Below, in pieces: positions 56,008 through 64,000 of a stretch of DNA of 64,000 bases (position 1 is the first letter of the stretch; every line of letters begins with the position of its first letter). Made by a program: the position numbers and the translations under genes. Source of the stretch: Aureobasidium sp. EXF-3400 (lineage: Eukaryota > Ascomycota > Dothideomycetes > Dothideales > Saccotheciaceae); assembly GCA_024195585.1 (NCBI GenBank), contig SWBL01000219.1, positions 1 through 64,000 of the forward strand, written 5' to 3'. The notes beneath the pieces were generated by a model. It saw only the letters and a program-made list of their open reading frames with translations. It ran no database searches and was not told where the DNA came from.

Positions 56008-56054
56008 AAGTTTTCAACAACGGATCTCTTGGTTCCCGCATCGATGAGGAACGC
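56008..56054 (+). rRNA. 5.8S rRNA fragment (5' end), not functional
   Basis: About 47 bp match the start of fungal 5.8S rRNA: caacaacggatctcttggtt and gcatcgatgaggaacgc, with a few changes (CCC for CTG; AGG for AAG). The rest of the 5.8S gene, and flanking ITS, 18S or 28S, are not recognisable. It is therefore an rDNA scrap. Confidence 0.85.
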
Positions 56055-56582
56055 GAGAAGGCGCAAAGTGAGGCAAGAAGCATGCTACTCTGACGAGCAG
56101 ATGCTATTGCAGAAGCGCGTGCTACACGTGAGATCTGCTATGTGTCAGAGAACATCATCACTCGCAGCGAACAAGACTTACTGTGTGAGAATTGATGGTT
56201 GAGGCAAAGGGTTGGGCGAAGGACGGACGTATGCGCTGGAGGTCTTTACCAACTCTGAACCGGAAGGTGCGAAGGAGTTTGGCTGGTAACGCAAGTGCTA
56301 ATTCCGAGCCTGGCGACGCCGACAATTCCGTGAGGTAGAATACCATTTTTCAAAGTGGCTGGAACACATGTCTGAGAAGAGGTGTTGAAGGAAGGAAGGC
56401 TGTGAGTGATTGGAGAAGGCGTTTCTGATGGACTTAAAAGATGTTCACGTAAGGATGCACATTGCGAGCATAGCATCAACTCACATGCGCGCGCACCCAA
56501 CCAATCACTGATGAGCGAAGTCGGCGACAACAAGAACATGTGATGCTTAGATTGCTTTTTGAAGATTTTCAAGTGACCGGGG
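56055..56582. other. Intergenic stretch, no gene seen
   Basis: About 530 bases downstream of the desaturase gene. Between the rDNA scrap and the stop codon at 56583 I see nothing recognisable. Confidence 0.45.
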
Positions 56583-57932
56583 CTACTCAGTAGCCTCCTT
56601 GACCATAGGAGCTGAGACCGAACCAGACAAGCCACCAACAACCTTCTCGACCCAACTTTGCCATCCACTCTTCCTGCCTGATCTAGCCTTGATACCAAAC
56701 TTCTGTCTGATATCTTCCTCGGTGAATGCTTTTGTCTTTGTGCGCAACATATCCGCAAGCTCCTGTTTCGACATCTTCGTCTGATCACCAATCGGGATCA
56801 AGCAGTTTTCAGCCAAATAGAGGTATTGCTTCTTGAGCACTCTGATGGTCAGCATCATGTAGTCGATGTTGTGGAAGACGAGCGCGCGGCCACTGCTGTA
56901 TGCCTCCTTGCTCTGGAGGAAGTGGACAGGAGCGTCTCTCCAGTGGCGGCGAGGGTTGAGGTGGTGAGCAGTGTGGTAACCGTCGTTGAAGCAGAAGCGG
57001 TTGCTGGGCACATCGATGAGGGTGATGCTGCTTCTGAAGTCTGAATCAGGATCCACCTCATCAACAAGAGCATGCTGTCCCCAGTTTCCAATCATGAGTC
57101 CAAGGCGCATGATAACGAAAGGCAACAAAAGGACAAACATAGATGCACCAAAGTTCACTTTGGTAGCCATGAAGTAGAAGAATGCATAATTGGCCATCTC
57201 TGACACACAAGACTGAAGTGCCAATCTCGACTTACCCTTGCGGAGGAAGTAAAGAGGCAGTTCAGCCCAGATGAAGAGAAGGAAGCGTCCAACATAGCAT
57301 GCGAAGTCGAAAGGCGAATCGCGCTGGTAACGAATCGTCGAGGAGAGATCATCCGGTCCGTTGCCCTCGACATGGTGGTGCTTGACGTGGTGGTAGTAGT
57401 ATGAGTCCCAAGTGTGGCCCATCAGCGGCTCCAACAGATAAGGGAAGCTGAGATCGAACCATGCATACTCCTTCTTAAGAACACCTCCGTTGTGAATATG
57501 GTTGTGCATGAGCAGAGTAAAAGCGCCGGCACACCAAACGGTGTACACGGTGTGAACCACACCATGATACCAGTGGAAATCATAGTACAGATAAGCGGCG
57601 CTTGCCAAGTTGACCGTCAAGTACAAGATGATGTGCGTCAAAAAGACGACATCAGTCGGGTGACGCACAATTCCCATGGCGATCTTGGTGTAAGGTTTGA
57701 CCAGGTATTTGTTGATGGTAGGGTTGAGATCCTTGTCGTCCCATGTTGTAAAGACGGTTGGCACAAAGTCAGGACTCTTTGGGTCGTTGATGGCGAGTAG
57801 ATGCTTGATGTCCTTTTCGTCATCAGCAGGATCCTGGCCTGCTGGTGTTGCCAATGCTTGTAGATCCTGGAGGAGGTTCTTGGAAACGACCAAATCCGGT
57901 CCTGTCAAGTAAGGGTCGACGGTACGAGCCAT
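56583..57932 (-). CDS. Fatty-acid desaturase-family membrane protein
   Basis: One exon, 449 residues from the ATG at 57932 (MARTVDPYLTGPDLVVS); 25 upstream in-frame residues are set aside. Three histidine clusters in family order: HNHIHN at 143-148, HHVKHHH at 181-187 and HTAHH at 320-324 (HTAHHLNPRRHW). Two or three hydrophobic pairs surround them (FLTHIILYLTVNLASAAYLY; FVLLLPFVIMRLGLM). This is the di-iron membrane desaturase/hydroxylase fold. The substrate cannot be read; there is no cytochrome b5 domain. The protein ends with a basic, helical tail. Expected location is the endoplasmic reticulum. Confidence 0.88.
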   Translation of the reverse strand: MARTVDPYLTGPDLVVSKNLLQDLQALATPAGQDPADDEKDIKHLLAINDPKSPDFVPTVFTTWDDKDLNPTINKYLVKPYTKIAMGIVRHPTDVVFLTHIILYLTVNLASAAYLYYDFHWYHGVVHTVYTVWCAGAFTLLMHNHIHNGGVLKKEYAWFDLSFPYLLEPLMGHTWDSYYYHHVKHHHVEGNGPDDLSSTIRYQRDSPFDFACYVGRFLLFIWAELPLYFLRKGKSRLALQSCVSEMANYAFFYFMATKVNFGASMFVLLLPFVIMRLGLMIGNWGQHALVDEVDPDSDFRSSITLIDVPSNRFCFNDGYHTAHHLNPRRHWRDAPVHFLQSKEAYSSGRALVFHNIDYMMLTIRVLKKQYLYLAENCLIPIGDQTKMSKQELADMLRTKTKAFTEEDIRQKFGIKARSGRKSGWQSWVEKVVGGLSGSVSAPMVKEATE

Positions 57933-58542
57933 CTTGAAGGGGTTTGAATTGAGACAATTGACTCGACTAGAAAAACGGGATGCCTTGTGAGATACCCTCG
58001 GGCTCAACTGAGTATGGTGCAGTCTTGAGTTTGTGGTATCCGAAAGCAGGTTTCAAGATTGCAGGTCCAGGAACTTCGTATTCACAATACGGCCAGAGTG
58101 GGGATATGAGAGGCGAAAGAGTGACAAGCTCGGATTCCTAAGGAGAGTGGAGGCACTTGGGCTGAGTGCACGATTGGAATATGGTTATGTAGCAAGTCGC
58201 ACAGCGATTGGCCTTGTATTCACAAAAAGAACGAGCGAAACAGACGAGAGCAAGGAGGAAGGCATGAGGTTGAACGTCAAGGAGAGATTTGCGGGTCTGG
58301 CCGCGTCTTCAGGGTTCAACCACGATGCGCCCGAGCCGTCCCTCGAACTCTCGAGTCTCCTGATGTTTCAATGGCCAGAGCGATGGGATTGTTTCGAATC
58401 GCTCTTTGACGACTATACATGTGTTTGTGTCCGCTCCCAGTGAATCGTTCTAGTATTCAAATTGATGAAGCATATTCGAGGGCAAGAGGACAAAAAGTAG
58501 ATGGCCATTGCGAGGTGGAAGCCTAGCTGGCACAAAAAGAAC
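57933..58542. other. Intergenic stretch, no gene seen
   Basis: About 610 bases upstream of the desaturase gene. A plus-strand open frame of 136 codons is present but has no motif and no credible start context. A run of T on the tRNA coding strand (58534-58538) is the likely Pol III terminator of the tRNA gene. Confidence 0.45.
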
Positions 58543-58629
58543 TCTCCTCTCTCTGAGTCGAACAAAGGACCTTCTGATGACAATTAACAATTACAGTCAG
58601 ACGCTCTAAACCAACTGAGCTAAGAAGAG
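58543..58629 (-). tRNA. tRNA-Tyr(GTA) with a 12-nt intron
   Basis: A full cloverleaf can be drawn. Acceptor CTCTTCT pairs with AGAGGAG (one G-U), discriminator A. D-stem GCTC/GAGC with loop AGTTGGTTTA. Anticodon stem TCTGA/TCAGA with loop CTGTAA..A, anticodon GTA. T-arm CTTTG TTCGACT CAGAG. Nineteen bases lie between the anticodon-stem strands, 12 more than a loop needs, so a 12-nt intron follows position 37, as usual for eukaryotic tRNA-Tyr. The mature length is 75 nt. TTTTT follows about 5 bases beyond the 3' end. Confidence 0.93.
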
Positions 58630-59170
58630 ATTATAGTTTGGGGTTAATTTTTATACATAATACTTGCATACAATAGAGAATCACTCAGTCGAGCATATCG
58701 CACCTCTCGGACCGCTTACAACTCTCATGATAAACTACTTGGATGGTTTGTATTGCTGGCTTGAAGTAGTGACTTGCTATGGTCATAGATCGTCCTTGTT
58801 GCACCGGCTCCGTGTCACGTTGGTGGACGCTATGATAAACAACGTTCTTGATAGGACTTTCTTAGTAAAGGGATCTGTAGGACACAAAAGGTGGTATAAC
58901 CAACGTCAGTCACATATTGGGGCACTGAGACTCACACATAGGGTGAAGCAATACTTGAAGAGCCATACGACAAGCTTGAATAGATATATTAGCCAGTGTG
59001 GGCGGTGCTATCAACGACGGGAGGCAAAAAGATGGCCGAAATTGTTGCAACAGGGAGGACCCTGACAAAAGATAAATGTGGAGAAAGTTCATCGAGAATG
59101 ACGCGCCAAGGCGGCGGTAGAAAGAGAATTGGACATCGTCGACAACCTTTACCATGTCATTATCAACACA
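58630..59170. other. Intergenic stretch, no gene seen
   Basis: About 540 bases between the tRNA gene and the Pus1 gene (divergent). Nothing recognised apart from presumed promoters. Confidence 0.45.
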
Positions 59171-61086
59171 ATGGCAGACTCGACTGAGATCAAGCCGGAT
59201 ACGGCGCCTGTTGTCGACGATAGCTCCAACACAACCGCCGCTGAGGAAAGTGGAGAGCCCAAGGGCGAGTCCCACAGTGACCGCAAGCGCAAGCGATTTC
59301 AAGACGATGGACTCAAATTTGGTCGGGGTGGTAAGAAGAGAGATCTGGGCAGGAACGCGTGGTCGTAGGTATTGCTCATGGTTGGTATACACTTAGCCGT
59401 AACTAACATATCCTCAGACGAGAGCAGCCAGATCGAAGAACTCGCAACGACGAAGAGAAGAAGAAGCCGCGTCCTGAAAACTCGGTCCTCCCTGCACCCT
59501 TCGCCCAGGATGAGATTGCTGCAGAGGAGCGCAAGCCTAAGCGCAAGGTTGCCGTCTTGATTGGATACAGCGGTACTGGTTACAAGGGCATGCAAATCAA
59601 TACAACCGAAAAGACAATCGAGGGCGACTTGTTCACAGCCTTCGTCCAAGCTGGAGCAATCTCGAAAGCAAACGCTGACGACCCCAAGAAATCGGCACTC
59701 GTCAGATGCGCCCGTACCGACAAGGGTGTCCACGCTGCAGGCAACATGATCTCGCTCAAGCTGATTGTTGAAGATCCCGACATTGTCCAGAAGATCAATT
59801 CGCATCTATCACCACAAATCAGAGTCTGGGGAATCGAGAGAACAATCGGCAGTTTCAGTTGCTACCAAGTCTGCGACAGCCGTTGGTACGAATACCTGAT
59901 CCCATCCCACGCCTTCTTGCCTCCTCACCCGAGCAGCTGGATGGCAAGAAACCTGGAGGAGGCTGCCGATGAGGTCGGTGACCGTGAAGGTTACGAGTCT
60001 CGTCAAGCTGAGGTCAAGGACTTCTGGAAGACTGTTGAAGAGCGTGATATCAAGCCCATTGTCGATGCTCTGGACGACGACATTCGTGAATTGGTCCTAC
60101 AAGCTATTCACGAGCCTTCTGACTTCAACCCTGATGGAGAACAGCAAGACAAGCAAGAGGAGCAGGTCAAGCAAGCCGCCGATGTCAACACATCAACACC
60201 CGCAGAGGCTGAGACCAAGCCCGAAGCTGCTGCTGAAACTGCTGGCACAACAGACACTCCCATGCCTGACGAGCCTGCTACTCTTGAAACTACCAACATC
60301 CCCACAGAGCAAAAGAAGCGTATCGAGGCTGCTGTTAAACAGCTCAAGATTGCTTACAACACTGCTCGTCGCGCATACCGCATTCCAGATGTGCGTATCG
60401 CTCGCGTGCAAGCCGCGCTCGACTCTTACGTCGGAACTCGCAACTACCACAACTTCACCATTCAGAAGACATACAAGGACCCTTCAGCCAAGCGCAACAT
60501 CAAGTCCTTTGTCTGCAACCCGAAACCTATTATCATCAACGGCACCGAATGGTTGTCGCTAAAGGTCCACGGTCAATCGTTCATGATGCACCAAATCCGC
60601 AAGATGGTCGGTATGGTCGCACTGACTATTCGCTGTGGTGCTCCCATCGAGCGCATTGTCGAGGCCCAGGGTGACCAGAAGATCAGCATTCCCAAGGTTC
60701 CTGGTTTGGGTCTGCTGCTCGAGCGCCCTGTGTTCGACAGCTACAATGATATTCAAGCCGTCAAACATGACAAGGAAAAGCTCGACTTTGGCAAGTACGA
60801 GAAGGAGCTCGAGGAGTTCAAGCAGAGAGAGATCTACCAAAGAATCTTTGCCGAAGAAGAGAGAGACAACACGTAAGTCCCGAACCATCTTCGCCAACCC
60901 AATGCATTACTAACACGATTTTTCAGATTCCACCTGTTCTTCAACCAGATCGATAACTACAAGGAACGCCACTTCTTGTACCTGACGTCAAAGGGTCTCG
61001 AGGCTATCAAGGGTGCTGGCAAGTTGGATGAGCAGAGAGCAGCCAAGTCGAAGAACGATGGCGCCGATGCTATGGAAATGCAGTAG
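59171..61086 (+). CDS. PUS1: tRNA pseudouridine synthase Pus1 family (TruA-like)
   Basis: Exons 59171-59364, 59418-60872 and 60927-61086 give 602 residues. A hydrophilic N-terminus (KRKRFQDDGLKFGRGGKKRD) precedes the TruA fold: KVAVLIGYSGTGYKGMQINT, then the catalytic aspartate D166 in CARTDKGVHAAGN, and SCYQVCDSRWYEYLIPSHAF. An acidic, disordered insert (about 345-390) splits the domain as in fungal Pus1. The conserved end GTRNYHNFT, MMHQIRKMVGM and LGLLLERPVFD is intact. Established role: pseudouridine formation at several positions in tRNA and some other RNAs, mainly in the nucleus. The last intron has a textbook CTAAC branch point (ttactaacac). Confidence 0.94.
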
Positions 61087-61876
61087 ATGTCGTCTCGTAT
61101 AGAGTCAAAGAGAGAATAGGTGTGTGCTCGAAGCAGAAAAACAGCACACCGCTAGTTGTAAATGAAAAATTTTCTGAAGCAGATTCAATCTATACTCACT
61201 GCATATTCCTGTGTCTTCTTTCTTCTCAATCCACTCTTCCTCATCAAAGTCTGTTATATTGGTAGTTGTAAAAATGCACAATACTTTGAGTCACAAGGTC
61301 GTTGCCATTGAAGGCCCCTAATTTGGTCGTTCTCAGTGGAAACGCTCCTGTTCTCGAATTGATTGTGCATTTCCATAGTTCAGTATGTTGCTGTGCGTTG
61401 TTATGGGAGTAGCAAGGAAGGAGATGAGGGCAGCAACAAGGCAAGGTAAAGGTATGTCTCCAGGCCATCTCCAGTTCATCGGTCGTTCCAATCTCATACA
61501 CAACATCTTCTCTGGGTCATGCGTCAGAGAGATCGTTTCGGTCGTGACAAGGTCATGTGGAGTGACCAGTGTAGAAAGAGACGAAGGGAGCTAAGAGGGT
61601 GTATCGTCAACCTATAGGAGCAGATGTGTGATATCTCAGGGGGAAGCGGATGATCAAGCAGCATTCTGCCAGTATGCACAAGTCTACTCACATACTGTGA
61701 CATGTCAATCGAGAGCATACATAGGTGATCGTAGGGGAGGCATCATCGTGTCGAGGAGGTGATGTGAAGGTAAGTTGCTTGTCGAAGACCCTGGTGTTGT
61801 GGCTTCACCTCACAGCTGCATCTCGACACAACTGTTCGATCCTCGCCTTGACCACTTCTACAGCAAAGACAACACC
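61087..61876. other. Intergenic stretch with one inverted-repeat element
   Basis: About 790 bases. Contains the 61271-61375 element, listed next. Otherwise nothing recognised; the last 100 bases are the leader of the F-box gene. Confidence 0.5.
61271..61375. repeat. Short inverted-repeat (MITE-like) element, copy 4
   Basis: Left end aaaatgcacaatac and right end gattgtgcatttcc are inverted repeats bounding about 105 bp. Internal landmarks AGTCACAAGGTC, CCATTGAAGG and CTCAGTGGAAA recur in the other copies. No coding frame. Confidence 0.6.
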
Positions 61877-63279
61877 ATGAAGATGGTCAGCAGCCGTGTC
61901 TCCCTCCGAGAGGGTATTCGCCGTGTCGTCAACAAGGTCAAGAGCCGCAACCTCCTTGCTCGTAAGTACAGCTATTAGCCCTACGCAGAAATCGTTATTG
62001 ACAGTCGACAGGAGGCAAGACCAAGGGATACCATCCCAAGAAGCTGCTGGACCTGCCAACAGAGGTGCTGGGCCTCATCGCCGCAGCTGCCAACAAAGGG
62101 GATCTTCCCAGCCTACGCATGACCTGCAAAGAACTCTTTGCAGTCACAGATGAGAAGTTCGTGGAGGCATTCTTCTCCCATCGCAGCCATGTGGTGTCCA
62201 AGGAGAGCATCTACGCCCTCCTTTACATCACCAGGAACCCTGTGCTCCTTCGTCAGATCAGGAGCATAACGATAAACGCCCTGACCGGTGCTCTTCACAG
62301 CCGCTTCATCGATTCAGGCCGATTCGAACTCATCATGGAGCAAATCTTCATCAACATCGGGAGAAACGAGAACTTACTGGACGTCTCGGTCGTTGCAGAC
62401 CTGTCAGACCATCACCATGGCTTCAGGGAGCTCCTGAGAACCGAACAGTTTACCAGTCGGTTCTCGATATGTCAAATTCTTGCGGAAACCATGCGTGCAC
62501 TCACCAACTCCGGCTGCACGTTCAGTGACCTTGCAGTCGTCGTAAAAGTTCCCCTGGAGAAGGATGTCTACAAAAGCCTCCTGACTTACATGGAGAAGAA
62601 CGACCAAATTCTCAGCAGTGGCAGGTCCTTCCAAATAAGCGATACCTCGAAGCTGGACTTCTACATCAAATGGGAAAACGGCGATACCAACCGCATACAT
62701 ATTGTGAAAGCGGATATACATGAATCATGGCCTGTACACAGTTCCAAACACGGCATGCCCACTCTGGCTGCAGGGAACCATCTCAGGCACACCTCAGTCA
62801 GCCACTTGACCGTCGAGCATACCAATATATGGGATGTACAGTGGTTGGCTGGATCGAGCCTCCGCACACACTTCAGCAGCATCACCAGCTTGGACCTGAT
62901 CGACGTTTCAACAATCCAAGCCTCAGGAGCAGCAAGCACACTGTTCAAGCAGCTGGCAAAACTCCCAAACCTCAACATCTGCCGCATGAGTGGAGTGACA
63001 ATCGTTGGAAACAGACACACAATGGCTTATCTGATCGTACCGGAAAAGATATCATTAGAAGGCCCAGATGTGTCGGACAGACTCAAGCAGTTGGGATTTG
63101 CTTTAGAAATCGACTTGGATGCTTGGACACAGCAGGAGTCTGTTCATCATACGACAAACTGGAAATGCACTACAGTGGGGATTTGGAATGAGAATACAGA
63201 GATCGATGACATCCGGGCATACATGTGGTACATTCGCTTCCTACAAGTACCAGAGGCAATGGAGGAGGCACTTTCTTAA
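61877..63279 (+). CDS. F-box-like protein with a basic N-terminus
   Basis: Exons 61877-61961 and 62012-63279 give 450 residues. The first exon encodes a basic helix (MKMVSSRVSLREGIRRVVNK), and the join C|GA leads to GKTKGYHPKKLLDLPTEVLG, the start of an F-box (LPTEVLGLI, then GDLPSLRMTCKELF). The body is leucine-rich, with patterns such as HFSSITSLDLIDVSTIQ and LFKQLAKLPNLNICRMSGV, as in LRR-type F-box proteins. There is no close sequence match to the 52491 or 45488 genes apart from the F-box. Likely an SCF adaptor; target unknown. Confidence 0.8.
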
Positions 63280-64000
63280 TGACGAGAGACTTCACAAATA
63301 CAAGTTTCAACGTTCAGGCCCTCGAGACAATTCGACATAGAAATAGCGAGTCAGACTTTCGAACCCCAAATTCTGTTACTATGGGTAGTTGGAGGAAGTG
63401 TGGACATACATTCTCCTCCACCTCTCCTTTCGGCTCAGTGTGGGCGAGTTTTCAGTCCAAACACAGTGACAGACCAGCAAACACTCTCACAGCTGTGGAA
63501 ATGCCGGTGGAACGGTCATGTGCAGTAGGATCGACCGGAAATGCCGGCACAGCGCTAGAGTGTTTACTAGGGGATGATCGAGACCTGGTTGCCGGAACTA
63601 TATTGGTTTGGAGGAGTGCAGATTACAGAAATGGACCACGAGACTTCGATGAAGATTTGATCGCCAGCATCCAGTTCGTGTTCTGTCGGCTATCATAGAT
63701 GCATGGGCGTGTTGCCACGATGGAGCGCTCGAGATGCGATATGATCTGCTCTGGAAGCCTCAACGTTACAAAGAAGCTGCAGTATGGCCGATGAGCGACG
63801 TTGGTGCTGCAGTGCGCATGGCGTTAGTGGTTATTGAGTTGCCAAATGTGTCTATCTATGAATGGCTGGCAACGATGTGATCTACTGAGTAGACTTCTCG
63901 TAGCGATTGTGAGACAGTCATCTATTGACCTGGAAGCTGTGTTATCGGTGATGATGAGGACATTAGTCCACGACATTGTGTTGTAGTATGGAAAAGATTT
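63280..64000. other. Right-edge stretch, no gene seen
   Basis: About 720 bases after the F-box gene to the window end. No convincing coding frame; one medium frame (to 63698) lacks motifs. A gene starting beyond the edge cannot be excluded. Confidence 0.45.

Noticed and set aside
58033..58443. Plus-strand open frame of 136 codons upstream of the desaturase
   Set aside because: No recognisable domain, lies in the desaturase promoter, and composition is unlike neighbouring genes.
63225..63698. Plus-strand open frame after the F-box gene
   Set aside because: It overlaps the F-box C-terminus in another frame and has no motif or leader of its own.

Overview
The window is nuclear DNA of a filamentous ascomycete (Pezizomycotina). 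Introns are short (mostly 45-75 bp) with GT..AG ends and CTNAC-like branch points, genes are dense on both strands, and several families are typically fungal: a rhodopsin-domain seven-helix protein, secreted RNase T1, a DUF3632-like protein and Snx41/Atg20. A dothideomycete is my best guess at class level, with low confidence. I read 25 likely protein genes, one gene broken by a frameshift, three pseudogene pieces, one intron-containing tRNA-Tyr, a 5.8S rDNA scrap and several small repeat families.

1-16 kb: a thioredoxin-fold AhpC/TSA-like protein, a DUF3632-like protein, a secreted T1-type ribonuclease, a seven-helix membrane protein, the divergent pair proteasome beta-7 (PRE4) and cytochrome c heme lyase, an HCNGP/SAP30BP-like protein, an amino-acid permease, and a NADAR-domain gene with a frameshift in a G6 tract. 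16-29.7 kb: a CAMK-like protein kinase, a ZW10/Dsl1-type tether, an M16 metalloprotease, the shared RNA polymerase subunit Rpb6 and an unrecognised 435-residue protein. 31-43.8 kb: the divergent pair ILV3 (branched-chain amino acid synthesis) and a THADA/Trm732-like protein, the divergent pair Snx41/Atg20 and a phosphoglycerate-mutase-family protein, and a small Gly/Ser/Lys-rich membrane protein.

43.8-56.5 kb looks different. It holds diverged tandem repeats, an F-box-like gene with an in-frame stop, a fragment of a second F-box-like gene, an oxysterol-binding protein, two tiny divergent genes, an intact F-box-like gene with a six-unit TPQQT array, and a mosaic of scraps that includes part of ribosomal protein P2 and the start of 5.8S rRNA. 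56.5-64 kb returns to ordinary genes (fatty-acid desaturase, tRNA-Tyr, Pus1) and ends with another F-box protein.

Most genes are single-copy housekeeping genes with no operon-like logic. Divergent pairs with promoters of about 300-640 bp are common (PRE4/CYC3, ZW10/M16 protease, ILV3/TRM732, SNX41/PGM). The accessory signal is the F-box-like family, which shows birth and decay here, together with a short inverted-repeat element family of about 105-118 bp scattered through intergenic DNA. All exon boundaries were read by eye from splice signals, frame and family conservation; no search was run.
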